DNA of 64,000 bases, taken from Marinirhabdus gelatinilytica. GTDB lineage: Bacteria; Bacteroidota; Bacteroidia; Flavobacteriales; Flavobacteriaceae. The DNA lies in contig NZ_QRAO01000001.1 of the NCBI RefSeq assembly GCF_003353425.1, positions 744,001-808,000 on the forward strand, read 5' to 3'. Positions 33,751 to 42,478 of this stretch are shown piece by piece. Below the pieces are notes generated by a model. The model was not told the origin of the DNA. It made no database searches and was given only the letters and a program-made list of their open reading frames with translations. The position numbers were made by a program, and so were the translations under genes. The first letter of the stretch is position 1. Every line of letters starts with the position of its first letter.

Positions 33751-34392
33751 ATGGGTATGGAAATTTCAAACTCGACTGCCGGAGAGGTAGTAAAAATAAA
33801 GGAAACGTTAGTTATGCAGGCATTAGAGAATGCCTTGTCCTATTCGGCGTATAGAGATTTGGTAGCAACCCACGCACTGGACAATACCAGCACGGGACAT
33901 GAGCAAACCGAAGCCTTGAGCGAATATACACAACTCAACAATGCGCGTATGCGTCGCTTGGACAAAACATTGAAATCAGCCGAGGCAATCACAGAACGGT
34001 TCAAAAATTTCAGCAAAAGACAAACTTGGCTCGTTCTTACCGAAAGCTGGTGTGGCGATGCAGCACAAAGCCTGCCCGCAATTCAAAAAGTAGCGGGACT
34101 CGCTCCTAACATAGATTTTAAGATAGTCCTACGCGACGAGCATCCTAAGCTCATGGATGCTTTCTTGACCAATGGCAGCCGTTCCATCCCAAAACTGATA
34201 CTGTTTGATGAGGAGCAGCAAAAAATTAGTGCAGATTGGGGGCCTAGACCCAGCAAGGCAACACAAATGGTTCAAAACTACAAAGCTGAACATGGTAGTT
34301 TAACTCCCGAATTTAAAAAGGATTTACAAGTATGGTACACCAAGGATAAGGGCCAAAATATCTTCGACGATCTAGCAGCGTTGATTGCCTAA
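33751..34392 (+). CDS. Thioredoxin-like protein with a single active-site Cys
   Basis: A 213-residue cytoplasmic protein with a thioredoxin fold in the second half: LVLTESWCGDAAQSLP, then RDEHPKLMDAFLTNGSRSIPKLI where the Ile-Pro is the cis-Pro loop. The usual CxxC is reduced to WCGDA, so it keeps only one cysteine and would not act as an ordinary dithiol oxidoreductase. The first 90 residues are helical. It resembles the Thioredoxin_9 family. Overlaps the converging TonB-like gene by 4 bases. Confidence 0.75.
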   Translation: MGMEISNSTAGEVVKIKETLVMQALENALSYSAYRDLVATHALDNTSTGHEQTEALSEYTQLNNARMRRLDKTLKSAEAITERFKNFSKRQTWLVLTESWCGDAAQSLPAIQKVAGLAPNIDFKIVLRDEHPKLMDAFLTNGSRSIPKLILFDEEQQKISADWGPRPSKATQMVQNYKAEHGSLTPEFKKDLQVWYTKDKGQNIFDDLAALIA

Positions 34393-35111
34393 TCCTGCCC
34401 TGGAAAATTATAGGTAATCGTCCCCAGTTGTCCATCTTCTCCAGCAAGTGTTGTAAAACGGGCTTGGTTTGCGTATTCCAGCGCACTGTCTATCAAGCAG
34501 CCGTTTGTGGTTGTGGAAAGCCCTTTGTTGTACGTTGCTTTGGTGAGTTGTCCCAAGGCGTTTACCTCTATGGAAATTACAATTTTACCACTTCCTTCAC
34601 AGGTGTAGACAGGGTTTGGTAACATGAGGGCTTTACGGTCCTTTAGGCTGTAGCTTATGGTGGTCCTGCGGTTGCTCCCTTTTTTTGAGCTGCTTTTTCC
34701 CAATTCTTCTTTTAAGGAACTTTCAAAAGTTTCCTTCATTTTTTCTTTGGCAGCTTTTATTTCGGTTTCAGATTTGTTGGTGAGCCCTTCGGTGATGGCG
34801 GCATCCATCTGTGCGAGCTTTTCCTCAAAGCTTTGTATTTCTTCGGCATTGTTGCCTTTTTCTAGAAATTTTTCAGCTTCGTTGTAAGCACGGTTGGTCT
34901 CAATTTTTGTTTTTGCTGCATCAGAGAGTGCCAACGCTTCGGCTTCATTGTTTTCTTCAGCAATAGGATCGATCTCTGTATATTCAATATCATATTTTGG
35001 GTCGAAGGGTTCTTGGCCCTTGCCCAATTTCCAACTATACAATGCCAAAAAGAAGATACCGAAAAGTAAGCAAGTGATTAAAAACGAACGATATGAATAG
35101 TTAAGGTTCAC
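34389..35111 (-). CDS. TonB-like energy transducer protein
   Basis: A 240-residue inner-membrane protein with one N-terminal membrane helix (FLITCLLFGIFFLALYSW), a charged periplasmic coiled-coil segment instead of the usual proline-rich spacer, and a TonB-type C-terminal domain (GKIVISIEVNALGQLTKATYN ... CLIDSALEYANQARF). It could couple to an outer-membrane receptor or be a TonB fold used structurally. No ExbB/D genes are adjacent. Confidence 0.7.
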   Translation of the reverse strand: MNLNYSYRSFLITCLLFGIFFLALYSWKLGKGQEPFDPKYDIEYTEIDPIAEENNEAEALALSDAAKTKIETNRAYNEAEKFLEKGNNAEEIQSFEEKLAQMDAAITEGLTNKSETEIKAAKEKMKETFESSLKEELGKSSSKKGSNRRTTISYSLKDRKALMLPNPVYTCEGSGKIVISIEVNALGQLTKATYNKGLSTTTNGCLIDSALEYANQARFTTLAGEDGQLGTITYNFPGQD

Positions 35112-35162
35112 AATTGCAAGTACCGAAAAATTTACGAAAACTCCTTGAAGATTAACGGGTTG

Positions 35163-35861
35163 TTAAGAGGAAGATTTCTTTAAATCGCTTTCAAACTCCT
35201 CGATAGACACTGCATCGTCTACACTAAACTCCCCAATCTTGGTTCTTCGTAATGCTGAAAGATGCGCTCCGTTTTCCAATGCCTTCCCAAAATCGTGTGC
35301 CAAGGAGCGGATATAGGTACCCTTGCTGCACGCTACCCGAAAGTGTACGTTGGCGCCTTCGATCTTCGTGATTTCAAAAGCTGAAATATGGATGGCCCGG
35401 GAGGCGATTTTTACTTCTTCGCCAGCACGGGCATATTCGTACAACCGTTTCCCTTCTTTTTTTAACGCTGAAAATACAGGCGGTCGTTGTTGTATCTCGC
35501 CTATAAATTGTTGGGTTGCCTCGTGAATCTGTGCTTCGGTAATGGATGAAATATCAAAAGTTTGGTCAATCTCGGTCTCTAGGTCGTAACTGGGGGTAGT
35601 AGCACCTAGGGTGATGGTACCAGTGTATTCCTTTTCTTGCGCCTGGTAGGTTTCAATCTTTTTGGTGAATTTACCCACACACAAAATAAGCAGTCCCGTA
35701 GCGAGGGGGTCCAGCGTCCCTGCGTGCCCCACCTTTATTTTTTTAATGTTGAATTGCTTCCTAATGAGCCACCGTACCTTGTTCACCACTTGGAAGGAGG
35801 TCCATTCCAGCGGTTTGTCTATGAGGAGGAGTTGGCCGTTTTGGTAGTCTTCTGCAGTCAT
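35163..35861 (-). CDS. truB: tRNA pseudouridine(55) synthase TruB
   Basis: Makes pseudouridine 55 in the T-loop of tRNA. The 232-residue protein has the catalytic Asp in KVGHAGTLDPLATGLL and LLIDKPLEWTSFQVV at the N-terminus; CSKGTYIRSLAHDFG is the conserved C-terminal motif. The ATG at 35861 (MTAEDYQ) is preferred over one at 35870 that would overlap uppP by 8 bases. It is the last gene of the minus-strand row ftsX-lipoprotein-DUF3098-uppP-truB. Confidence 0.94.
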   Translation of the reverse strand: MTAEDYQNGQLLLIDKPLEWTSFQVVNKVRWLIRKQFNIKKIKVGHAGTLDPLATGLLILCVGKFTKKIETYQAQEKEYTGTITLGATTPSYDLETEIDQTFDISSITEAQIHEATQQFIGEIQQRPPVFSALKKEGKRLYEYARAGEEVKIASRAIHISAFEITKIEGANVHFRVACSKGTYIRSLAHDFGKALENGAHLSALRRTKIGEFSVDDAVSIEEFESDLKKSSS

Positions 35862-35862
35862 A

Positions 35863-36654
35863 TTACACAAAGCTAATTAGTATGGCTATCACACCCACGA
35901 TAAGGCAATAGATGGAGAACCAGCTCAATTTACTTTTCTTTACCAAGGAAATCATCCATGTACAGGCAAACAGCCCAGCGATAAATGCTGCTGCAAACCC
36001 AAGTCCTAGAGTTGTAAAGTTTGAAGTTTCAGCAGAAAGATCACCACTAAGGATATCCTTGGCAATCTTCCCAAAAATTAGGGGCACTACCATTAAAAAC
36101 GAAAAACGTGCCGCCTTGCCCTTATCGTTCCCCAATAAAACCGAAGTTGAAATTGTGGCACCGCTTCGTGAAATACCAGGCAACATGGCAATGGCCTGTG
36201 CAATCCCGATGATAAAGGCATTCATAAAAGATACTTTTTTTCCGGTTTCCTTGGCACGGTCTGCTAGCCAGAGCAGGATAGCCGTTACAATGAGCATAGC
36301 GCCCACAAAGGCTACGCTTCCTCCAAAAAACGACTCTAATTGCTCTTCAAAAAGGATTCCTATAATAGCCGCGGGTAGCATAGAAACGCCAATTTTTACA
36401 ACAAACTGTGTTTCTTCGTTCCAAGAAAATTTCAGCAAACCGCCTAGGATTTCCCACATATCTTTTCGAAATACCACTAACGTGCTCAGTGCTGTGGCAA
36501 AGTGTAATATTACGGTAAAGAGTAGGCTATCCTCGGGCACGGTAGTGTCGCCCAAGATGGCTTTCCCCAGCTCCAAGTGGCCACTGGAAGATACTGGTAA
36601 AAACTCGGTCAAGCCTTGAATAACGCCAAGTAAAATGGCTTCCCAAGCTTCCAT
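35863..36654 (-). CDS. uppP: Undecaprenyl-diphosphatase UppP (BacA)
   Basis: Recycles the lipid carrier of cell-wall synthesis by removing a phosphate from undecaprenyl diphosphate. The 263-residue membrane protein has the two signatures LGVIQGLTEFLPVSSSGHLEL near the start and LPGISRSGATIS in the middle. It lies 3 bases from the DUF3098 gene and 1 base from truB in a conserved flavobacterial row. Confidence 0.95.
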   Translation of the reverse strand: MEAWEAILLGVIQGLTEFLPVSSSGHLELGKAILGDTTVPEDSLLFTVILHFATALSTLVVFRKDMWEILGGLLKFSWNEETQFVVKIGVSMLPAAIIGILFEEQLESFFGGSVAFVGAMLIVTAILLWLADRAKETGKKVSFMNAFIIGIAQAIAMLPGISRSGATISTSVLLGNDKGKAARFSFLMVVPLIFGKIAKDILSGDLSAETSNFTTLGLGFAAAFIAGLFACTWMISLVKKSKLSWFSIYCLIVGVIAILISFV

Positions 36655-36657
36655 AGG

Positions 36658-36921
36658 TTATTTTTTCTTGTGGGGGTTCAAGAGAATAGCGTATACTTCA
36701 ATGCCAAACCCTATCAAGATAAGTGCGGGTGCCAGGCGTATGCGTCTCCAGCTATAAATTTCTGGATTGAACACGTTGGGGTCGTCACTACCGCCACCTG
36801 TCATCAAGATAAAACCTAGGGCAATAAAGGCTACCCCTAGGAGCATAAACTGGTAGTTCTTCTTTTCAAAGATAAAATTTGTAGTATTTGCTGCTTCCTG
36901 TTTTCTTTTTTGTTCTCCCAA
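36658..36921 (-). CDS. DUF3098 membrane protein
   Basis: An 87-residue protein with two membrane helices (QFMLLGVAFIALGFILM and LAPALILIGFGIEVYAILL) separated by an Asp/Gly-rich loop (GGGSDDPNVFN). It belongs to a small Bacteroidota family always found near ftsX and uppP; function unknown, presumably envelope related. Confidence 0.85.
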   Translation of the reverse strand: MGEQKRKQEAANTTNFIFEKKNYQFMLLGVAFIALGFILMTGGGSDDPNVFNPEIYSWRRIRLAPALILIGFGIEVYAILLNPHKKK

Positions 36922-36931
36922 AACGAATATT

Positions 36932-37294
36932 TTAATGGTTCAAATTTACGGTCAATCCATCGCCGAATTCAGTATAGATAACGTTGCCGTCCACTTCTAA
37001 TTGTGCTATGTGCTTGCTATCTTTTCCTTGCCAAGATTCTGCAATGTGCAAGGTAGCTATTTTATTTAAAATGGCTTCGGTCGCATTTTCCATGGTAAAA
37101 CCATTTTCCAGACCTCTATTGATATAGAAAAAATTGCCTTCAGCATCGTGCAATACCAAATCTTTCACACCGCCTTCTGAAATTTTAACCACTTCAATTT
37201 CCTTGACAAAACAATCCTCTTTTTCCGGGTTATGGATACAGCTCTGCAGTACGACCACAGAAATCAATGCAATGAAGATCTTTAACGGTTTCAT
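36932..37294 (-). CDS. Small lipoprotein of unknown function
   Basis: A 120-residue protein with lipobox signal MKPLKIFIALISVVVLQSC (Cys19). The rest is a small beta-rich domain (VVKISEGGVKDLVLHDAEGNFFYI). The start ATG at 37294 gives the signal at the N-terminus; the longer frame to 37357 adds 21 unlikely residues. It lies between ftsX and DUF3098 on the same strand. Confidence 0.7.
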   Translation of the reverse strand: MKPLKIFIALISVVVLQSCIHNPEKEDCFVKEIEVVKISEGGVKDLVLHDAEGNFFYINRGLENGFTMENATEAILNKIATLHIAESWQGKDSKHIAQLEVDGNVIYTEFGDGLTVNLNH

Positions 37295-37372
37295 AGTATT
37301 CAATTTTAAATCATCTTTACAGTCAAGCCTGGCTGAGTGACCCCGATTTTTCATCAAGATTGTATCTAAGCC

Positions 37373-38251
37373 TTAATAATACAGCTCATCTGTCCTCAAA
37401 TTCAAGAAGCGCTGTGTCGCGAAAAAGGTGCTCAACCAAGAGATAAACACCCCAATTAAAAATACGCCTACAAATAGGGCGACCAATAGGATTTTATCTT
37501 CCAGCAGTTGCAGTTCCGGGAAACTCAGGTTGAGATAATATAGCACAACGCCCATCCCAATAAGTGCCAATACGGCTCCAATCATCCCCAATCTAACGCT
37601 CTTCCATATAAAAGGACGCCTAATAAAACTTTTGGTTGCGCCCACCATTTGCATGGTTTTAATGGTAAACCTTTTAGCATATACCGAAAGCCGGATGGAG
37701 CTGTTTATGAGCAATACCGCAATAAAAAGAAAGACACCGCTTATAATGAGCACCCAGAGGCTTACTTTTTTCACGTTATCGTTCAAGAGGGCAATTAAGG
37801 GCTTATCGTACACCACTTCGTCCACGAAGTCTTTTGTCATGATTTCATTGGTGATTTCCTCCAGTTTTGTAGGCGATACATAATCGGCCAACATATATAC
37901 ATCAATACTGTTCTGTAGTGGGTTATAGCCCAAAAAGTCCATAAAGTTCTCTCCAATGGTCGCTGCGTGTTCCTCGGCGGCTTGCTCTTTGGAAACAAAA
38001 GTGGCAGTCTTGGTGTATTCGGCCAGGGCGAGGCTTTGTTTCAATTCGGTTATTTCGACTTCTTTGGCGCTATCTTTCAAATAGACCGTCAAGGCGATTT
38101 TTTCTTTAAAATGGTCTGCTACTTTTTTTGTGTTCAATACCAATAAACCCAGTAATCCCAATAGAAACAATACAAGTCCAATACTTATCACTACGGAGAA
38201 GTAAGAGGAGATTAACCGTCTTTTTTGATATTTTTCAAATTTTGAAGCCAT
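37373..38251 (-). CDS. ftsX: Cell division protein FtsX
   Basis: Permease-like partner of FtsE that activates peptidoglycan hydrolases at the septum. From ATG 38251 (MASKFEKYQKRR) it has 292 residues: a cytoplasmic tail, a membrane helix (about 22-45), a large periplasmic domain (45-170) and three more helices (about 170-285). VGATKSFIRRPFIWKS is the typical cytoplasmic loop. It heads the row that continues to truB; an ftsE gene is not next to it. Confidence 0.92.
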   Translation of the reverse strand: MASKFEKYQKRRLISSYFSVVISIGLVLFLLGLLGLLVLNTKKVADHFKEKIALTVYLKDSAKEVEITELKQSLALAEYTKTATFVSKEQAAEEHAATIGENFMDFLGYNPLQNSIDVYMLADYVSPTKLEEITNEIMTKDFVDEVVYDKPLIALLNDNVKKVSLWVLIISGVFLFIAVLLINSSIRLSVYAKRFTIKTMQMVGATKSFIRRPFIWKSVRLGMIGAVLALIGMGVVLYYLNLSFPELQLLEDKILLVALFVGVFLIGVFISWLSTFFATQRFLNLRTDELYY

Positions 38252-38342
38252 AAAAGTGTACAAATTTGTAGTGTAAAAGTACAATCATTTCTATAAACGG
38301 AATGATAGCATATCATAGTATTTGGGAGAAAATATAAAAATT

Positions 38343-38377
38343 TTCGATTTCGGTTTCGATTTCGATTTCGATTTCTT
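38343..38377. repeat. Hexamer tandem repeat upstream of leuS
   Basis: Five near-identical TTTCGA/TTTCGG units in a row, in the leader of leuS between the divergent ftsX and leuS genes. If read, the frame would give a Phe-Asp stretch, but it lies before the likely start codon. Confidence 0.6.
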
Positions 38378-38423
38378 GGCATTAACCGTAAATTTGTGCT
38401 TTACTTTTACCGAAACACAAGCG

Positions 38424-41400
38424 ATGAGCAAGTACCACTTCAACGAGATTGAAAAAAAATGGCAGCAGTATTGGGCCGAGAATGAAACCTTCAAGGCTTA
38501 TAATGATTCTGAAAAACCAAAATATTACGTGCTGGATATGTTCCCGTATCCCTCTGGAGCCGGCTTGCACGTGGGCCACCCGCTTGGATATATTGCCAGT
38601 GATGTGTATGCGCGTTACAAACGCCACAAGGGTTTTAATGTGTTGCACCCTATGGGCTACGATAGTTTTGGGTTGCCTGCAGAGCAGTATGCCATCCAGA
38701 CCGGGCAACATCCAGCGCAGACCACAAAGGTGAACATCGAGGGCGGAACCGACAAACAGGGTACTGAAATCGCAGGCTATCGAAAGCAATTGGACCAGAT
38801 TGGTTTCAGTTTCGACTGGAGCCGTGAGGTGCGCACCAGCGACCCGAATTACTATAAGTGGACACAATGGATTTTTATCCAGCTATTCGAGAGTTGGTAC
38901 GATACCAAGGCAGATAAAGCGCGTCCCATTTCAGAACTGGTTGCCATTTTTTCTACTGAAGGAAACAAAACGCTAGATGCTGCTTGCGATGAGGGTGCCG
39001 AAACTTTTTCAGCTACAGATTGGAACAACTTTTCTTCAAAAGAGCAACAAGAAATCCTGCTGAAATATAGATTGACCTATCTCGCCGAAACCGAAGTGAA
39101 CTGGTGCCCTGAACTGGGGACCGTATTGGCAAACGATGAGGTAGTGAACGGCGTTTCCGAACGCGGCGGGCATCCTGTGGTACGTAAAAAAATGAAGCAA
39201 TGGAGCATGCGTATCACCGCATACGCACAGCGTCTTTTGGACGGTTTGCAAAAAATAGACTGGCCCCAACCATTAAAAGACTCGCAAACCAACTGGATTG
39301 GTAGAAGTGAAGGGGCTACGGTATCATTTAAAGTCCTCCCTAATGTTACCTTGGGCTCAGTCGAAGGGTCTCATAATATTGAAGTGTTTACAACAAGGCC
39401 CGATACCATTTTTGGCGTGAGTTTTATGACTCTCGCACCAGAGCATGAGCTTGTTTCCCAAATCACGACCGATGCACAAAAGGCCAAAGTAGAAGCCTAT
39501 GTAGAGGCCACGGCAAAACGCAGCGAGCGCGAGCGTATGGCCGATGTTAAAAATATAAGTGGTGTGTTTACGGGAGCCTATGCAGAACATCCGTTTACCA
39601 AGGAGCCTATCCCAATTTGGATTGGCGACTACGTGTTGGCGGGCTACGGGACTGGAGCTGTCATGGCTGTTCCCTGTGGCGACCAGCGAGATTACGATTT
39701 TGCAAAACATTTCAACATCCCCATCCCGAATATCTTTGAAGGGGTGGATATAAGCGAAGAAGCCAATTCAGACAAAGAGAACACCAAGATTGCCAATAGC
39801 GATTTCTTGAACGGACTCAGCTATAAAAAAGCTACAAAGACCGCTATTTATGAGTTGGAAAAAATAGGCGCGGGTACACGAAAAATTAATTACCGCTTGC
39901 GTGATGCCGTGTTCAGTCGCCAGCGCTATTGGGGAGAGCCATTCCCTGTATATTACAAAGATGGAATGCCACAGATGATTGACGAAAAACACCTGCCGCT
40001 CACCCTCCCCGAAATTGACGAATACCTCCCCACCGAGGACGGCCAGCCTCCATTGGGCCGCGCTGTAAATTGGGCATGGGATACCCATAAGAACGAAGTG
40101 GTAAGTAATAACAATGTCGCCCAGAGCGCAGTTGAAGGGTCAAAGGGAGATAACGGTATCTACCCCCTAGAGCTCAACACCATGCCAGGCTGGGCGGGAA
40201 GTAGTTGCTATATGTTCCGTTATATGGACCCCAGCAACGATAACGCCCTTGCGAGCCAAGAAGCTATGCAGTACTGGGAAAATGTAGATCTATATTTAGG
40301 TGGAAGCGAACACGCTACGGGTCACTTGCTCTACAGCCGTTTTTGGGTGAAAGCACTGTACGATTTAGGGCATTTGCAAGTGGACGAACCTTTTAAAAAA
40401 CTGATCAACCAAGGGATGATCTTAGGGGAGAGTGCATTTGTTAATAGAGCTGAATATTTTATTGGCGGTTACGATCAAGTACTACCACAGACAATTCCGT
40501 CTTCTTCCACAGAAGATTTACCTAATTTTTATTTTTCTTCAGGAATTCTAAAAGAATTTGAAGAAAATCACACAAACTCTTCATTGTGGCGGATAATTGA
40601 GAACAATCCGATGGTTTCTGATTATTGTGAGAAGGTTTTCGATCCGAAAGATGGAGGGTTATTTTCAATTATTCCTAACCGAATTCACGCAGATGTTTCG
40701 TTAGTTAATGCCTCCAACGAATTAGATATTGAAGCCTTTAAAAACTGGCGACCCGAATTTAAAGACGCTGAGTTTATCACAGAAGAAAATGGAAGTTTTA
40801 AGGTTTCCCGCGAAGTCGAAAAAATGTCCAAGAGTAAATACAACGTCGTAAACCCAGACGATATCTGCTCGCAATATGGTGCCGATACCTTACGGATGTA
40901 CGAGATGTTCCTTGGGCCTTTGGAACAAGCAAAACCGTGGAATACCGCTGGGATCACGGGCGTTCACAGTTTCCTTAAAAAATTGTGGAAATTGTACCAT
41001 ACGGGTGCCGAGGGTGCTTTTTCTGTTTCGGATGAGCCAGCTTCAAAAGACAGCTTAAAAACACTCCACAAAACCATTAAAAAAGTCGAGGACGATATCG
41101 AGAATTTTAGTTTTAACACCTCGGTCTCTACCTTTATGATCGCCGTGAACGAACTTACGGCCCAAAAATGTACCGCTCGGGAAGTGTTGGAGCCACTGTT
41201 AATTTTAGTTTCACCCTATGCGCCCCACATCTCCGAGGAATTGTGGAGTAAATTAGGTCACCCAAACAGTATTAGTGAGGCGCCGTTCCCAGTCTTTGAG
41301 GAAAAGCACGTGAAGGAAACCAATAAAACCTATCCCATATCCTTTAACGGGAAGATGCGCTTTACCTTGGACCTACCCTTGGACATGAGCAAGGAGGAGA

Positions 41401-41507
41401 TAGAATCTGCCGTAATGGCACATGAGCAAACAGCACATTATTTACAGGGCAGGATACCCAAGAAAGTGATCGTAGTGCCTGGGAAAATCGTGAATATCGT
41501 TGGGTAA
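38424..41507 (+). CDS. leuS: Leucyl-tRNA synthetase LeuRS
   Basis: Charges tRNA-Leu. The 1027-residue protein is longer than the usual 850-950 because of inserts. The HIGH-type motif is PSGAGLHVGHPLGY, the editing domain includes TTRPDTIFGVSFMTLAPEH, and the KMSKS motif is VEKMSKSKYN. One insert near residues 168-215 is normal for Bacteroidota. Another at about 676-753 (40450-40683), inside the loop before IHADVSLV, is about 50 residues longer than in Flavobacterium relatives that I recall and looks more A+T-rich than its surroundings. Start ATG at 38424; the earlier frame runs through the hexamer repeat. Confidence 0.95.
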   Translation: MSKYHFNEIEKKWQQYWAENETFKAYNDSEKPKYYVLDMFPYPSGAGLHVGHPLGYIASDVYARYKRHKGFNVLHPMGYDSFGLPAEQYAIQTGQHPAQTTKVNIEGGTDKQGTEIAGYRKQLDQIGFSFDWSREVRTSDPNYYKWTQWIFIQLFESWYDTKADKARPISELVAIFSTEGNKTLDAACDEGAETFSATDWNNFSSKEQQEILLKYRLTYLAETEVNWCPELGTVLANDEVVNGVSERGGHPVVRKKMKQWSMRITAYAQRLLDGLQKIDWPQPLKDSQTNWIGRSEGATVSFKVLPNVTLGSVEGSHNIEVFTTRPDTIFGVSFMTLAPEHELVSQITTDAQKAKVEAYVEATAKRSERERMADVKNISGVFTGAYAEHPFTKEPIPIWIGDYVLAGYGTGAVMAVPCGDQRDYDFAKHFNIPIPNIFEGVDISEEANSDKENTKIANSDFLNGLSYKKATKTAIYELEKIGAGTRKINYRLRDAVFSRQRYWGEPFPVYYKDGMPQMIDEKHLPLTLPEIDEYLPTEDGQPPLGRAVNWAWDTHKNEVVSNNNVAQSAVEGSKGDNGIYPLELNTMPGWAGSSCYMFRYMDPSNDNALASQEAMQYWENVDLYLGGSEHATGHLLYSRFWVKALYDLGHLQVDEPFKKLINQGMILGESAFVNRAEYFIGGYDQVLPQTIPSSSTEDLPNFYFSSGILKEFEENHTNSSLWRIIENNPMVSDYCEKVFDPKDGGLFSIIPNRIHADVSLVNASNELDIEAFKNWRPEFKDAEFITEENGSFKVSREVEKMSKSKYNVVNPDDICSQYGADTLRMYEMFLGPLEQAKPWNTAGITGVHSFLKKLWKLYHTGAEGAFSVSDEPASKDSLKTLHKTIKKVEDDIENFSFNTSVSTFMIAVNELTAQKCTAREVLEPLLILVSPYAPHISEELWSKLGHPNSISEAPFPVFEEKHVKETNKTYPISFNGKMRFTLDLPLDMSKEEIESAVMAHEQTAHYLQGRIPKKVIVVPGKIVNIVG

Positions 41508-41668
41508 GTTATTGATTTTGTGCGCGCTTAAGCCACTCTGAGTTTTCCGAAAGGTTGGTTGGAATTCAGTAATTTATAGAATGCTTCGAGAGGTTGGGCA
41601 TGACACATTTAGTTGCCACAACAAATAGCACAGTATTTGCTATCTTTATGCTAGAAATTAAATATGTC

Positions 41669-41693
41669 TGGTCGAGCGCAGTCGAGACCTACT
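41669..41693. repeat. Intergenic repeat of the GTCGAG type, copy 3
   Basis: TCTGGTCGAGCGCAGTCGAGACC, containing GTCGAG twice around CGCA. It matches parts of the elements at 3774-3822 and 20643-20692 and is in a gap without genes. Confidence 0.65.
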
Positions 41694-41712
41694 TATAAAA
41701 AATATAAAAGCT

Positions 41713-42402
41713 ATGATGGGATATTATATACTTGCGGGTGTCATCTTTTTGGTGAGCATGTACGTGAGCAACAAGCTGAAAAGCAAATTCAAGAAATACT
41801 CAAAGATCCATTTACAGAATGGAATGAGCGGTAAGGAAATCGCCGAAAAAATGCTAGCAGATAACGGCATTACCGATGTTGAGGTGATCTCGGTACAAGG
41901 ACAATTAACGGACCATTACAATCCGCAAAAGAAAACGGTAAACTTAAGTGAACCCGTGTATATGCAACGCAACGCAGCGGCTGCGGCCGTAGCGGCACAC
42001 GAGGTTGGGCACGCGGTACAGCACGCTACGGCGTATAGCTGGTTACAAATGCGATCGGCCATTGTGCCTGCGGTTGGGGTTTCCAGTAAACTGTCAAATT
42101 TTGTGATTATGGCAGGAATTATTCTAACTGCCTCAGGATTGGCTTTTGGGAATTGGATATTTTTAATAGGGATCGGGCTGTTTGCTATGACCACCGTGTT
42201 TTCTTTCATCACACTGCCTGTAGAATACGATGCCAGTAACCGTGCACTTGCGTGGTTAAAAGATAATAACATGGTCACTCCCGAAGAGTTGGCAAGCTCC
42301 AAGGATGCCTTAAAATGGGCGGCGAGAACCTATTTGGTAGCAGCTTTGGGTTCCTTGGCTACACTATTGTATTTTATCTCTATCTTTTTGGGAAGACGGT
42401 AA
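41713..42402 (+). CDS. Membrane zinc metallopeptidase (YugP family)
   Basis: A 229-residue membrane protein with the HExxH motif in AAHEVGHAVQHA (about residues 97-108), an N-terminal membrane helix, and three more helices after the active site. It belongs to the DUF-type YugP/Zn-peptidase family, whose substrates are not known. It ends in a bidirectional terminator and stands alone. Confidence 0.9.
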   Translation: MMGYYILAGVIFLVSMYVSNKLKSKFKKYSKIHLQNGMSGKEIAEKMLADNGITDVEVISVQGQLTDHYNPQKKTVNLSEPVYMQRNAAAAAVAAHEVGHAVQHATAYSWLQMRSAIVPAVGVSSKLSNFVIMAGIILTASGLAFGNWIFLIGIGLFAMTTVFSFITLPVEYDASNRALAWLKDNNMVTPEELASSKDALKWAARTYLVAALGSLATLLYFISIFLGRR

Positions 42403-42426
42403 TTTCTGAAATTGGAACTACAATCA

Positions 42427-42461
42427 AAAAGCCAAAACTTAGCATCTAAGTTTTGGCTTTT
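42427..42461. terminator. Bidirectional terminator between protease and saccharopine dehydrogenase genes
   Basis: AAAAGCCAAAACTTA and TAAGTTTTGGCTTTT pair over 15 bases with a 5-base loop. A-run on one side and T-run on the other let it serve both converging genes. Confidence 0.9.
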
Positions 42462-42478
42462 ACTTTTATAAGCTTGGG

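Noticed and set aside
35912-36619. Reading frame of 235 codons on the plus strand under uppP
   Set aside because: uppP has its two signatures on the minus strand and a fitting operon; the antisense frame is Lys/Ser-rich without a domain.
38343-38377. CRISPR-like array
   Set aside because: The repeat is a simple 6-base tandem without spacers, and no cas genes are near.
38322-38423. N-terminal extension of LeuRS through the Phe-Asp repeat
   Set aside because: LeuRS proteins start at MSKYHFNEIEKKW; the extension is made of hexamer repeat and promoter sequence.
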